Shown: piece after piece, positions 8,445-17,595 of the stretch
Layout: each line of letters opens with the position of its first letter
How positions within the stretch are numbered: the first letter of the stretch is position 1
Assembly: GCF_049532965.1 (NCBI RefSeq)
Contig: NZ_CP186694.1
Coordinates: 3,472,001-3,536,000 of the forward strand
DNA: 64,000 nt
Direction of reading: 5' to 3'
From: Roseateles sp049532965
GTDB lineage: Bacteria > Pseudomonadota > Gammaproteobacteria > Burkholderiales > Burkholderiaceae_C
Made by a program: the position numbers and the translations under genes
The notes under the pieces: model-generated
The model's database searches: none
What the model saw: only the letters and a program-made list of their open reading frames with translations
What the model was told of the DNA's origin: nothing

Positions 8445-8507
8445 TCAGGAGCGCGAGGCGCTCAGGCAGCCGGACACGAGAAGGGCGACACGATCTGCTT
8501 GTTCCAT
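8445..8507 (-). CDS. Short ORF (20 aa) with strong ribosome binding site upstream of rsgA; possible leader peptide
   Basis: ATG at 8507 is preceded by AGGAGA at ideal distance and opens a 20-codon frame, MEQADRVALLVSGCLSASRS. This is one of the best ribosome sites in the neighbourhood, yet no long ORF uses it. An alternative frame continues further and reads a Leu/Arg-rich tail (LALLNLRPLRVH). The position, 130 bases before rsgA on the same strand, is compatible with a leader peptide or an unannotated small protein. Nothing in the peptide identifies a function. Confidence 0.35.
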   Translation of the reverse strand: MEQADRVALLVSGCLSASRS

Positions 8508-8651
8508 GGTCTTCTCCTGTGGCTGGGTTGAGGAAGGTCGCAAGTCTGCCAGGGGGGCGGGAGCGGCGTCAATGGGCGACATGCTCTGTGGTGGACCCAG
8601 GACCTCCGCGGCATGGCGCTGGACGCCTGAACCGGCGCACGCCGCGTTCCG

Positions 8652-10232
8652 TCACACCGCCAGGAAGTGGCGCACCACCGGCCGCTCCTGGCCACGGTGG
8701 AACTTCATCAGCTCGCCCTGGAGGTCGGCGTCGTTGTTGGAGACGCGATGGTGCTGCCGGAGGTGCTCCGCCCATGACTCCACGAAGAACCATTCCAGCA
8801 GCAGCTCCGGATTCGCCGTGTCCTCCGTGATGCCCCAGGCGTAGGCGCCATCACGACGTCTGCCCTCCGACAGGCGCTTGAGCGCGTCCAGGAACTGCCC
8901 GCGGTGCTCCGCCTTTACCCGGTACTCGATCTGCACCAGCACCGGTCCGCGGTCGTGCGCCACCGGCTCCGCCAGCAGCGGCTCGGGCCAGTGCCTGGAC
9001 GGCTCCAGGTCGGATTCGCCGCTGGGCAGCTTGAGGTGGTGGCAGATCAGCGCCGACAGGGTCAAGCCCGTCGCCGCCAGGGCGATGGCCGCCGGCAACG
9101 ACAACGCCTGCGCCACCAGACCCCAGCCCAGGCTCCCGAGCGCCATCGAGCCGTTGAACACCATCAGATAGATCGCCAGCCCGCGACCTCGCACCCAGTT
9201 CGGAAGAATCGACTGCGCGACGCCATTCAGCGTCGTGAGCGCAGTGATCCATCCGGCGCCGAGCACCAGCAGCAACGGCACGGCGAGCCATTTCGGCGGC
9301 GCGAGCAGCAGCGCGCCCATGACTGCGGCGGAGAGCATCGCGGCGAGCAGGACCAACGCGTCATTGCTCATCCGGGCGCGCAGCGACGGCAGGAGCACTG
9401 CGCCCCCGATGGCGCCAGCGCCGACAGCTCCCAGCAGCACGCCATAGAAGCCCGCGGATCCACCGAGCATCTGACGCGCAACGAGCGGCAGCAGCGCCCA
9501 CACCGCGCTGGCGAACACGAAGAAGATGAACGCCCTCACCAGCACGACGTGCAACTCGCGGCTCGACCGCGCGTACCGCAGGCCCGCTCGCAATGCACCG
9601 CCAAAGTTCTCGGACAGTGCGTTCTCGGCCGCGGGCGGGCGGCGCCACATCAGCAGCGCAGCGATCACGAATGCATAGCTGAGGACGTCGGCGCCATACG
9701 TCATCGCCGCACCGAAGCTCGCCAGCACCAGGCCGCCGGCGGCGGGACCAATCGCTCGGGCGACATTGATGCCGAGCGAGTTCAGCGCCACAGCGCTCTT
9801 GAGCTCCGTTTTGGGCACCAGCTCAGGGACGATGGCCTGCCAGGTCGGGCCCATCAGCGCAGCGCCCACGCCGCCAATGAAGGTGAGCGTGATCAGCGAT
9901 TCCACGGACTGCAGGCCGGACGCCGAGAGGAACATCAGCGCGCCGCTGACGGACGCGAGCAGCAGCTGCACGCCGATCAGGAAGCGCCGGCGGTCCAGGA
10001 TGTCGGAGAGCACGCCGGCGGGAATCGCCAACAGGAACGCTGGCAGTGTGGCGGCCGTCTGGATCAAGGCGACCGCGGTCGGACTGGCGGAAAGGTCCGT
10101 GATGAGCCAGGAGCTGGCGACGTCGCGCATGAAGCTGCCGATGTTGCCGAGCACCGTGGCGGACCACAGCATCAGGAAGACGGGATACCGCAGAGGGGCG
10201 AAACCGCCGGACGCGCTGGACTTTTCGACCAC
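8652..10232 (-). CDS. MFS transporter (EntS/MFS_3 type) with fused C-terminal monooxygenase-like (ABM) domain
   Basis: About 526 residues if the GTG at 10232 is used (GGGGAA lies just upstream). A longer GTG/ATG frame to 10370 exists, but its extra N-terminus is Arg-rich and unlike a transporter. Residues ~10-410 form 12 membrane helices with the MFS_3 landmark 'PAGVLSDILDRRRFL'. The last ~100 residues are soluble ('VLVQIEYRVKAEHRGQFLDA ... EWFFVESWAEHLRQHHRV'), resembling the dimeric alpha-beta ABM fold. The family is usually annotated as an exporter of siderophores or drugs. It lies downstream of an AraC regulator and a VOC protein on the same strand. Confidence 0.85.
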   Translation of the reverse strand: MVEKSSASGGFAPLRYPVFLMLWSATVLGNIGSFMRDVASSWLITDLSASPTAVALIQTAATLPAFLLAIPAGVLSDILDRRRFLIGVQLLLASVSGALMFLSASGLQSVESLITLTFIGGVGAALMGPTWQAIVPELVPKTELKSAVALNSLGINVARAIGPAAGGLVLASFGAAMTYGADVLSYAFVIAALLMWRRPPAAENALSENFGGALRAGLRYARSSRELHVVLVRAFIFFVFASAVWALLPLVARQMLGGSAGFYGVLLGAVGAGAIGGAVLLPSLRARMSNDALVLLAAMLSAAVMGALLLAPPKWLAVPLLLVLGAGWITALTTLNGVAQSILPNWVRGRGLAIYLMVFNGSMALGSLGWGLVAQALSLPAAIALAATGLTLSALICHHLKLPSGESDLEPSRHWPEPLLAEPVAHDRGPVLVQIEYRVKAEHRGQFLDALKRLSEGRRRDGAYAWGITEDTANPELLLEWFFVESWAEHLRQHHRVSNNDADLQGELMKFHRGQERPVVRHFLAV

Positions 10233-10469
10233 TGGATTCCCCGTACCGAGAGAGCGTTGACCACGAGCCGCATGACCGCATGAACCGCGGAGGGCTCGGC
10301 GGAGCGACCGGGACATCCTAGGAGGCCCTGTCTGCTCTCGCCACGCCGAAAGGGGTGAGAGCGACCTCACTCGTTCGGGGCAGTCGGGACGTCTTCAGGG
10401 ACGGTGGAAATCAACCCTTGCCAGCGGGCTTGAAGAGGTGAACCGTCTCGCCTCGCGCTCGCACGCTCC

Positions 10470-11348
10470 TCACGCTCCTCTCGCGTGCCCCCGCACGGCC
10501 GTCGGTGCGAAGCCGAAGCGATCGCGGAAGCGAACCGCGAAGCGTGATGGCGAGTCGTAGCCGACGGACAAGGCGATCTCCGAGACCGGCCGTGACGTGG
10601 CCTGCAACAGCACCAGTGCGGAAGCCATCCGGACGTCGGCGATCAGCTCGCGCAGCGTGACGCCCTCGGCCGCGAGGCGCCGCCGCAGCGTCGCTTCGGA
10701 CATGGCGAGCGCGCTCGCGATCGCAGCGGAACTCCAGTCATCATCCAGTCGCGTGGACAGCATGGCGCGGATCCGGCCGGAGATCCTCGCGTCTTCCGAT
10801 GGCACGCGCAGCACCAGGTCTTCCGCGAGCAACCAGTGCGCGACCTCGAGCAACTGCTGGCGCACGACGGCATCGGGCCGCGATGGGTCCGGCGCCAGCG
10901 CCTGCCTGGCCCGCTCGAAGGCCTCGGCCAGACCGGCGGAAACGCGCCGCAGCGCGCGCGCGGGCGGCATTGCCGCGTCGGCGAGCGATCGCCGCTGAAC
11001 GGTCGCGAGGTAGTACGGGTCGTCCAGCACCGCCCCGCCGAACATCAGCCACCGCGCTTCGTAGCGCTCGCCGTCGGTGACGCGATTGTGGAAGTCGACC
11101 GTCTGCCCGCCGGCCAGAAGAAGCACCTGGCCAGGCAAGGCGCGCACGGCGGCGCCGCGCTCCGGCTTGACCGTCTTGATCCCGCGATCAACCAGGATCA
11201 CAGCCGGACGTTCGACGCGGATGCGCACGATCTCCAGCCCTTCCCCCTGCATCACATGGGCGGCCACGCCCAGCGCGGGCCGCACATGCAGGGTCCGCGC
11301 GAGCTCTGCCCCCGACGGAGAGGTCACGGTGCGGCGCGCGACGCTCAA
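10470..11348 (-). CDS. AraC-family transcriptional regulator
   Basis: The C-terminal ~100 residues contain the two helix-turn-helix units of AraC proteins: 'SSAAIASALAMSEATLRRRLAAEG' region followed by 'VSEIALSVGYDSPSRFAVRFRDRFG'. The N-terminal ~180 residues form a cupin-like ligand domain. The start is ambiguous. A TTG at 11348 overlaps the VOC stop, and a GTG at 11327 gives a product seven residues shorter. The long upstream extension in the open frame is a shadow of the VOC gene. Overlap with the VOC gene implies co-translation, and together with the MFS gene downstream it may form one unit. Confidence 0.85.
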   Translation of the reverse strand: MSVARRTVTSPSGAELARTLHVRPALGVAAHVMQGEGLEIVRIRVERPAVILVDRGIKTVKPERGAAVRALPGQVLLLAGGQTVDFHNRVTDGERYEARWLMFGGAVLDDPYYLATVQRRSLADAAMPPARALRRVSAGLAEAFERARQALAPDPSRPDAVVRQQLLEVAHWLLAEDLVLRVPSEDARISGRIRAMLSTRLDDDWSSAAIASALAMSEATLRRRLAAEGVTLRELIADVRMASALVLLQATSRPVSEIALSVGYDSPSRFAVRFRDRFGFAPTAVRGHARGA

Positions 11349-11746
11349 GGCTGCGTCTTCGGGCGATGAACGGCGCACAGCTTGTTGCCGTCCGGGTCGC
11401 GGACGTAGGCCAGGTAGAACTGCCCCAGCGAATCGACGCGCAGGCCGGGCGGCTCTTCGATCGAGACGCCGCCGTTGGCGACGGCCGTGTCGTGGAAGGC
11501 ATGGACCTGCTCCGGCGACGAGCACCGGAAGGCGATGGTCCCGCCGTTGGCGAAGGTCGCGGGCTCGTCGTTGATCGGCTGCGCGATGCCCAGGGTCCCG
11601 CCGTCATGACGATAGAACAGCCGCTTGTGGCCGGACTTGGCCTGGTGCGGCATGGCGCCGCCAGCGCCCAGGACACCCAGCACCCGGTCGTAGAAGCGCT
11701 GCGAGCGCTCGATGTCATTGGTGCCGATGACGATGTGATTGAACAT
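11345..11746 (-). CDS. VOC-family (glyoxalase/bleomycin resistance-like) protein
   Basis: 133 residues beginning 'MFNHIVIGTNDIERSQRFYDRVLG', the classic first beta-alpha-beta unit of a vicinal-oxygen-chelate domain. It ends with 'YVRDPDGNKLCAVH', which supplies the usual last metal-side residue region. Proteins of this type bind a divalent metal or act as binding or resistance proteins. The ATG has a GGAGACTC Shine-Dalgarno. The stop overlaps the AraC start, suggesting an operon. Confidence 0.88.
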   Translation of the reverse strand: MFNHIVIGTNDIERSQRFYDRVLGVLGAGGAMPHQAKSGHKRLFYRHDGGTLGIAQPINDEPATFANGGTIAFRCSSPEQVHAFHDTAVANGGVSIEEPPGLRVDSLGQFYLAYVRDPDGNKLCAVHRPKTQP

Positions 11747-11979
11747 GGAGTCTCCTCGTGAATGACGGTGCCAGTGTAGGGAACGCCATTCCCGGCATTT
11801 CGCCGCGCCCGCTCAAGTTTGGTGCCGATTCGCTCAGGCGAGCGGTCCGCGCACAAGGCTCCGACGTCGTGATCAGTTGGTGACGGCTCCGCATCAACGG
11901 TCATGCGCGCGCCACGCCGATGACACAGCAGGTGATCAAGGTATCGCCGTTGTTGTTCTTCGTTGTTGGATCACCGCCT

Positions 11980-14097
11980 ATGTCGTCAAAGAACTCGAGC
12001 GCCATGCCGCTTCAACCTTCCTCGCTGCGAGAGCTCGAAGGACTTCCGGATCGCCAGCGTCGACTGCTGCTGCGCGCGGGCCTGGGCCTGTCCGTGGGCG
12101 GCTCCGCGCTGCTCACCGCCTGCGGAGGGGGCAACGACGGTGGCGATGATGCGGACACCAGCAGCGGCGGCACGCCGGCGGCTGCGCCCGCCAAGGTGTC
12201 GAGCTTCGCGCTCGCCGTGTTGCCGGACACGCAGTTCTACTCGCGCTACGCCACCACCGACGAGAACCTGCAGTTCCAGCGCAAGTACGGCTCCACCCCG
12301 TATATCGCGCAGACGAAATGGATCGCCGACAACGCTGCGTCCCTGCGCATCCCGTTCACGATCCATCTCGGCGACGTCGTCGACCAGCAGGGCAAGCCGT
12401 TGCAGTGGCAAGTCGCGGACTCGGCGATGAAGGTGCTGGAGTCGGCCAAGATGCCGTACTCCATCCTGGCCGGCAACCACGACGTGATCTCCGACGTCGA
12501 CTATGTCGACGCCAGCAGCCAGTCGGCCAACACGGATGCGCAGCGCAACCTCGCCAAGGAGCCCTACCTGCAGGCCTTCCCGACGACGCGGGCGCAGCAG
12601 CAATCCACCTTCGGCGGCCGCGACCCGTCGGGCTTCCACGAGTACCACGTCTTCAACGTCGATGGCAACGCGTTCATGGTGCTGTCGATGTCCTGGCGCG
12701 CCTCCGACGCCGCGATCGCCTGGGCGCGCGGTGTGCTCGCGAAGCATCCGACGCTGCCGACCATCCTCGCGACGCACCAGCTGCTCAACATCGCGGCCGA
12801 CGGCGTCAGCCCGCTCGAGGTCCCCTACGGACTGATGCTGTGGGACAAGCTCATCCGCGACAACGACCAGATCTTCATGACCTTGAACGGTCATTACCAT
12901 GGCGGCGCCCGTCTGACCAAGACGAATGACTTCGGCAACGCGGTCGAGGAGATGGTGGTCGATTACCAGATGGCCTACATGGGCGGCAACGGCCTGATGC
13001 GGCTGTACGAATTTGATCTGACGAACAACAAGATCAAGGTGTTGTCGTTCTCGCCCTGGGTCACGCAGAAGCCCACCGACACGCTCAATGAGTTCGACGT
13101 GGCGGTGCTCAAGGACGCGAACCACCAGTTCGAGATCGCCATCGACTTCAAGAAGCGCTTCGCTCGCTTCAACCCGAACTTCGCCTTGCCGGCGGCGGGG
13201 AACGCACCGATCAACGAGCGCGCCAAGGCGGCGCTGCTGACCAACTTCACCGAGCCGGCCTCCAGCGTCAGGAAGGCGGCTGCGAATCCGTCGGACTACC
13301 CGGTGGTGGCGTCGACGGTGGCCCATTGGCGCTTCTTCGGTGGCGCGGACGGCGGCGTCGTGCCGGTGGGTCAGGTGATCCAGGACGAGACCGGCGCCAA
13401 CCCGATCGCGCGCCAGCCCCTGGCCGTGGGCGGAGCCGCGCAGGAGGGGGACCTCACCTGGTCGAGCGATCACCACTACCTCTCGGCCGCACCCGGCAGC
13501 GTGCGCTTCTCCAACTCGGTGAACTCACCGCTGCGGATGAGTTCGTTCGCGACCGACGCCAATGCGCCGCTGAACGGGTTGGGCTTCAGCGCCGGCTACA
13601 CCGTGGAGGCTTTCCTGAAGATTCCCGCCAGTTGGACGGCGGCGAACAACGCGTGGATGAACATCATGGAGCGGGAGGGACGCCGCGGCGATGTCAGCGG
13701 CATCGACGCCAGCGCCGATGGCGATGAGAGCGCATTGATCTTCGCGATCTCCAGCCTGCGCGAGGTGCAGTGGGAGGTGACGCCGAGCACCCCGGGCACG
13801 CGCTCGCCGGCGGCGAATTTCTCTGGCGAGATCGTCACCGAGCGCTGGATCCACGTCGCCATCGTCAATGACCCGGCGCAGAACAGCACCATCATGTACG
13901 TGGAGGGCGCGCCCATCCTGCGCAATGCGTCGAACACGAATGGCATCGCGTTCACCAGCGCCAGCGACCGGATGATCATTGGCGGCGGGGTCTACGCGGA
14001 CGCGCCGTCGAATGGCTTCCTGGGCAGCATCGGCGAAATCCGCATCTGCAGCGAGCCGTTAAGCGCGGACAAGTGGCTCACTGCCCGGAAGAGCTGA
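11980..14097 (+). CDS. Exported calcineurin-like metallophosphoesterase with C-terminal LamG-like domain
   Basis: About 705 residues (ATGs at 11920, 11980 and 12004 are all possible; none has a strong ribosome site). A twin-arginine stretch 'RQRRLLLRAGLGL' leads to a lipobox 'LLTACGG', so the product is probably a lipoprotein. Metallophosphoesterase motifs follow: 'LPDTQFY', 'HLGDVVDQ', 'LAGNHDV', 'LATHQ' and 'LNGHYHGG', together providing the two-metal site. The C-terminal ~230 residues carry a concanavalin/LamG-like beta-sandwich ('GYTVEAFLKIPASW ... ERWIHVAIVND ... IGEIRI'), which may bind glycans. Substrate class: phosphomonoester or diester, unspecified. Confidence 0.85.
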   Translation: MSSKNSSAMPLQPSSLRELEGLPDRQRRLLLRAGLGLSVGGSALLTACGGGNDGGDDADTSSGGTPAAAPAKVSSFALAVLPDTQFYSRYATTDENLQFQRKYGSTPYIAQTKWIADNAASLRIPFTIHLGDVVDQQGKPLQWQVADSAMKVLESAKMPYSILAGNHDVISDVDYVDASSQSANTDAQRNLAKEPYLQAFPTTRAQQQSTFGGRDPSGFHEYHVFNVDGNAFMVLSMSWRASDAAIAWARGVLAKHPTLPTILATHQLLNIAADGVSPLEVPYGLMLWDKLIRDNDQIFMTLNGHYHGGARLTKTNDFGNAVEEMVVDYQMAYMGGNGLMRLYEFDLTNNKIKVLSFSPWVTQKPTDTLNEFDVAVLKDANHQFEIAIDFKKRFARFNPNFALPAAGNAPINERAKAALLTNFTEPASSVRKAAANPSDYPVVASTVAHWRFFGGADGGVVPVGQVIQDETGANPIARQPLAVGGAAQEGDLTWSSDHHYLSAAPGSVRFSNSVNSPLRMSSFATDANAPLNGLGFSAGYTVEAFLKIPASWTAANNAWMNIMEREGRRGDVSGIDASADGDESALIFAISSLREVQWEVTPSTPGTRSPAANFSGEIVTERWIHVAIVNDPAQNSTIMYVEGAPILRNASNTNGIAFTSASDRMIIGGGVYADAPSNGFLGSIGEIRICSEPLSADKWLTARKS

Positions 14098-14110
14098 GCG
14101 CATCTGATCG

Positions 14111-14132
14111 GGGACGTTCCCTGTGACGTCCC
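14111..14132. terminator. Hairpin between convergent genes, possible bidirectional terminator
   Basis: GGGACGT (14111-14117) and ACGTCCC (14126-14132) form a perfect 7-bp stem with an 8-base loop. It lies between the stops of the metallophosphoesterase and the convergent AraC gene. The downstream T-tract is weak. Confidence 0.45.
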
Positions 14133-14133
14133 T

Positions 14134-14979
14134 TCAACCCCCGAGTGATCGAAAACGCCCCGGGGTCGCGCCGACGTGCCGGACGAACGTGTGCGTCAGC
14201 TGGCTTTGATCGCAGAAGCCACACTGCGCTGCCACCTCGGCGAGCGGCAAGCCCTGGCGGATCAGCACCTTCGCGTGTTCGACACGGCGGTGCAGCAGGT
14301 ACTGATGCGGCGAACGCCCCGTCGCGTCGCGGAAGGCGCGTGAGAAGTGGCGGATGCTCAGGCCGGCCGCGTCGGCCAGCTCCTGCAGCGAAAGAGGTTC
14401 GGCGAAGCGGGTCTCGATGCAGTCGATCGCCCGGTCGCGCGCTTGCTCGGACAGCTTGTCGACACGCTTGACCGCCGGCGCGGACAGGTGCGCAACCAGC
14501 GCGGCGATCAGCGAATCGCCTACCAGCGACCCCGCCGGACTCCCCTGTGCCAGATCAGCGAGCAGGGCATCGAAGATCAACTCGAGAACGGGTGAGCGCG
14601 ACGGACTCTCGTGGCCGACACCGGCCAGCGGGCGCTCATCGCCGAGCACCATCGCCACGCGATCGGGGGCGATGAAGAGGAACTGCGAGCGGCCGCCGCT
14701 GCGCCACTGGAAACGCTGTTCGTCACCTGGACGCCATACCGAGAAACCGAGCGGCATCTCCCGCCACACGCCCCGTCCAAGTGTCCGACGTGCCTCGCGA
14801 TGCATGCCGCGCTGCAGGCAGTAGCGCTCGTGGCCGTGGTCGACGATGCCGTCCGGCGCCCCGAGGATGTCGGTGAAGTAGGCGCCTTGCCAACCCACGC
14901 GCGTGCTGTCGAGCAGGAAGCTCGGCATGACAGAGACCGAGTACAGGCCTTCGGGACCGGGCAGCGGAGCGATGGGCAT
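14134..14979 (-). CDS. AraC-family transcriptional regulator
   Basis: 281 residues. Residues ~180-280 hold the AraC DNA-binding region ('LSLQELADAAGLSIRHFSRAFRDATGRSPHQYL' and 'LAEVAAQCGFCDQSQLTHTFVRHVGATPGRFR' in outline). The N-terminal half is a beta-rich sensor with His/Arg-rich strands. It is divergent from the tannase-family gene with a ~250-bp shared upstream region, so it may control that esterase. No ligand can be inferred. Confidence 0.9.
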   Translation of the reverse strand: MPIAPLPGPEGLYSVSVMPSFLLDSTRVGWQGAYFTDILGAPDGIVDHGHERYCLQRGMHREARRTLGRGVWREMPLGFSVWRPGDEQRFQWRSGGRSQFLFIAPDRVAMVLGDERPLAGVGHESPSRSPVLELIFDALLADLAQGSPAGSLVGDSLIAALVAHLSAPAVKRVDKLSEQARDRAIDCIETRFAEPLSLQELADAAGLSIRHFSRAFRDATGRSPHQYLLHRRVEHAKVLIRQGLPLAEVAAQCGFCDQSQLTHTFVRHVGATPGRFRSLGG

Positions 14980-15232
14980 GGTGTCACCTGAAGTGACTCG
15001 ATCCTAGGAACAGGCGGAACTAGCCGCATCGGTGGAATTCCCTCTTTGGCGCTGCGGGAGCGCGCCGCTGCCATCGGCTTCCCATGCGGTTGGTCCCGCA
15101 GCCGAGGTCCGGATTCGACAAGGACGACCGATTTCGCCAAGACCCGCCACAGGGGGCGTCCTAGATTGGCCAATGCGGGCCGCGGACGCGGACCCGCCGA
15201 TCGATCCACAACACAACATACCGGAGACAGAC

Positions 15233-16885
15233 ATGAACAAGGGCACGAGCCTCACGATCGTCATGGTGACCGGCTTGGTCGCCGCATGCGGGGGCGACGG
15301 CGATACGCCGGCCATCCTTGCATGCGCCGACCTCACCACGGCCAAGCTCGGAATCGCGAACCTGCAGGTCGCCAGTGCGGTCGAGGTAGCGGCCTCGGGG
15401 CCGCTACCAGCCCACTGCAAGGTCAACGGCGCGCTGAACTCGCGCATCGGCATCGACGGCAAGCCCTACGCGATCGGCTTCGAGCTGCGCACGCCGCTGC
15501 CGACGGCGTGGAACGGCAAGTTCTTCTTCCAGGGCGGGGGCGGCACCAACGGCCTGATCGTCCCGGCCACCGGCAACCTGCTCAATGCGCCAGCGGGGAC
15601 GGCACTGGAGCGCGGCTATGCGGTCGTCAGCACCGACGGCGGCCACAACACGGGTCAATCGGACGTCTCGTTCGGCATCGACCCGCAGGCGCGCAGCGAC
15701 TACGGCTACAACGCTGTCGGGCAAGTGACCATGGTGGCCAAGAAGATCGTGCACGCGCGCTATGGCCAGTTGCCCGCACGCTCCTACTTGCTCGGTTGCT
15801 CGAATGGCGGACGCGATGCGATGGTCGCCAGCTCGCGATTTGCCCATCAGTTCGATGGCTACGTTGCCACGAACCCCGGTTTCAACTTGCCGAAGGCGGC
15901 CATCGCACAGCAATGGGACACGCAGCAGTTCATGTCCGCGGCGACGGCAGGCCAACTGCCGAAGGACGCGTTCCCGGCCACGGCGCTCCATCTCGTCGCG
16001 CAGAGCGTGCTCGCGAAGTGCGATGCCCTGGACGGCGTGGCCGATGGCATGGTCAACGACCGGGTCGCGTGCCAGGGCGCATTCAGCATCGCGAGCGACG
16101 TGCCGACGTGCAGCGGTGCGCCCGACGCGGGCTGCCTGACCGCCGCCCAGAAGACTGCGCTGCAGAACGTCTTCGGCGGCGCACGCGACAGCGCGAACCG
16201 CAGCCTGTACGCAAGCTGGCCGCTGGATCCGGGCGTGTCGGGCCAGAACTGGCGCTTCTGGAAGCTCGACGCGGGCTTCGCGCCGCTGCCGTTCAACACG
16301 TTGATCGGCGCAGGCGCGATGGGATACGTCTTCTCGACGCCACCCGATGCGCCCGACCTCGCGGACGGCGGCCTCGGCTACCAACTCGGTTTCAGCATGG
16401 ACACCGCGGCGGCGAAGATCAGCGCGACGACGGCCACCTACAAGGAGTCGGCGCTCGAGTTCATGACGCCGCCGAACCCGACCCAGCTCACGACGCTGAA
16501 AGCGCGAGGCAAGTTGATCGTCGTGCACGGCACCGCGGACCCGGTGTTCTCGCCGAACGACACGATCGCCTGGTACGACGCGTTGAAGGCCGCGGACGCC
16601 AGCGCATCGAACTATGCGCGGCTGTTCCTCGTGCCGGGGATGAACCACTGCGGCGGCGGCCCGGCGACGGATCGCTTCGACATGCTGGCCGCGCTGGAAG
16701 ACTGGGTCGAGAAAGGTACGGCGCCCGATGCCGTGCGCGCCGCCGTGAACGCAGCCGATCCTGACGTTGTCGCCGCTGCCTGGCCGGCCAGGCGCAGCCG
16801 GCCGCTGTGCGCCTACCCGAAGCAGGCGATGCTCAAGACTGGAGTTACCGACACCGAAGACGCCGCCAGCTTCGAGTGCCGGTGA
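15233..16885 (+). CDS. Tannase/feruloyl esterase family protein (lipoprotein)
   Basis: 550 residues from ATG 15233, chosen for the GGAGA ribosome site and the signal sequence that follows (MNKGTSLTIVMVTGLVAACGG, lipobox VAAC). The alpha/beta-hydrolase core shows the nucleophile elbow 'LLGCSNGGRDAM', typical of tannase-family esterases. A 'VVHGTADPVFSPNDT' segment supplies the acid and 'VPGMNHCGGGPATD' the catalytic histidine. Paired Cys near the Ser and His match the family's conserved disulphide. Members cleave gallate or feruloyl esters of plant phenolics, which would suit plant-derived material as a carbon source. Confidence 0.9.
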   Translation: MNKGTSLTIVMVTGLVAACGGDGDTPAILACADLTTAKLGIANLQVASAVEVAASGPLPAHCKVNGALNSRIGIDGKPYAIGFELRTPLPTAWNGKFFFQGGGGTNGLIVPATGNLLNAPAGTALERGYAVVSTDGGHNTGQSDVSFGIDPQARSDYGYNAVGQVTMVAKKIVHARYGQLPARSYLLGCSNGGRDAMVASSRFAHQFDGYVATNPGFNLPKAAIAQQWDTQQFMSAATAGQLPKDAFPATALHLVAQSVLAKCDALDGVADGMVNDRVACQGAFSIASDVPTCSGAPDAGCLTAAQKTALQNVFGGARDSANRSLYASWPLDPGVSGQNWRFWKLDAGFAPLPFNTLIGAGAMGYVFSTPPDAPDLADGGLGYQLGFSMDTAAAKISATTATYKESALEFMTPPNPTQLTTLKARGKLIVVHGTADPVFSPNDTIAWYDALKAADASASNYARLFLVPGMNHCGGGPATDRFDMLAALEDWVEKGTAPDAVRAAVNAADPDVVAAAWPARRSRPLCAYPKQAMLKTGVTDTEDAASFECR

Positions 16886-17103
16886 GGTCGCAGAGGTTGC
16901 GGGCAGACCCCGAACCGGAGGCCCGGGTGCTGTACCAAGCGGCTTCTCGCCCGGGGTAGCGTTGAACATCTCGTTGCGCCGTACGGACCGCGATGCCGCG
17001 CAGCGGCTGTTTCATACCACTCACCTGCGGTTCCCGCGAGCAAGGGCCACGCGCCGATAACATCGATCGGCACGTTCACATTGGCATGAATCGAAAGGTC
17101 TTC

Positions 17104-17523
17104 ATGAAGAACATCGCAGCCTGCGTCGCGGCGCTCGGCTTCATTTGCGCGGCGAGCGCCGCCGAGCCCGCGAAGGTCCAATCCGAAGTGCTGCTTCGCA
17201 GCACCACATCGTGGGACGGCGTGCCCTATACGGCCTACCCGGCCGGGACACCGGAACTCACGGTGCTCAAGATCACCATTCCGCCACACACGCAGTTGCC
17301 CTGGCACACGCACCCCATGCCGAACGCCGGCTACGTGCTGAGCGGCGACGTCACCGTGGAGAAGAAGGACAACGGGCAGAAGCAGCACATCACTCAGGGG
17401 CAGGTGCTGCCGGAGATGGTGGGCGCCGCCCACCGCGGCGTCACCGGCGAGCGCGGAGCTGAATTGATCGTGTTCTACGCGGGCACACCGGGCATGCCAC
17501 TGTCGAACGCGGCCGGGCACTAG
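17104..17523 (+). CDS. Periplasmic cupin-domain protein
   Basis: 139 residues from ATG 17104. AAGG lies five bases upstream and the peptide starts with a classical signal (MKNIAACVAALGFICAASAAE). An ATG 18 bases earlier is possible. The cupin motif 1 is visible as 'LPWHTHPMPNAGYVLSGDVTVE', with the two metal histidines. Motif 2 is weaker around 'MVGAAHRGVTGERGAEL'. It is likely a small metal-binding exported protein of unknown substrate. Confidence 0.8.
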   Translation: MKNIAACVAALGFICAASAAEPAKVQSEVLLRSTTSWDGVPYTAYPAGTPELTVLKITIPPHTQLPWHTHPMPNAGYVLSGDVTVEKKDNGQKQHITQGQVLPEMVGAAHRGVTGERGAELIVFYAGTPGMPLSNAAGH

Positions 17524-17595
17524 CATCACCGCAGCTCGGTTTTATTTCTCCAGAAGACGACGCGACGAGCACGAGGACGCCTCTAGCGGCTCTCC

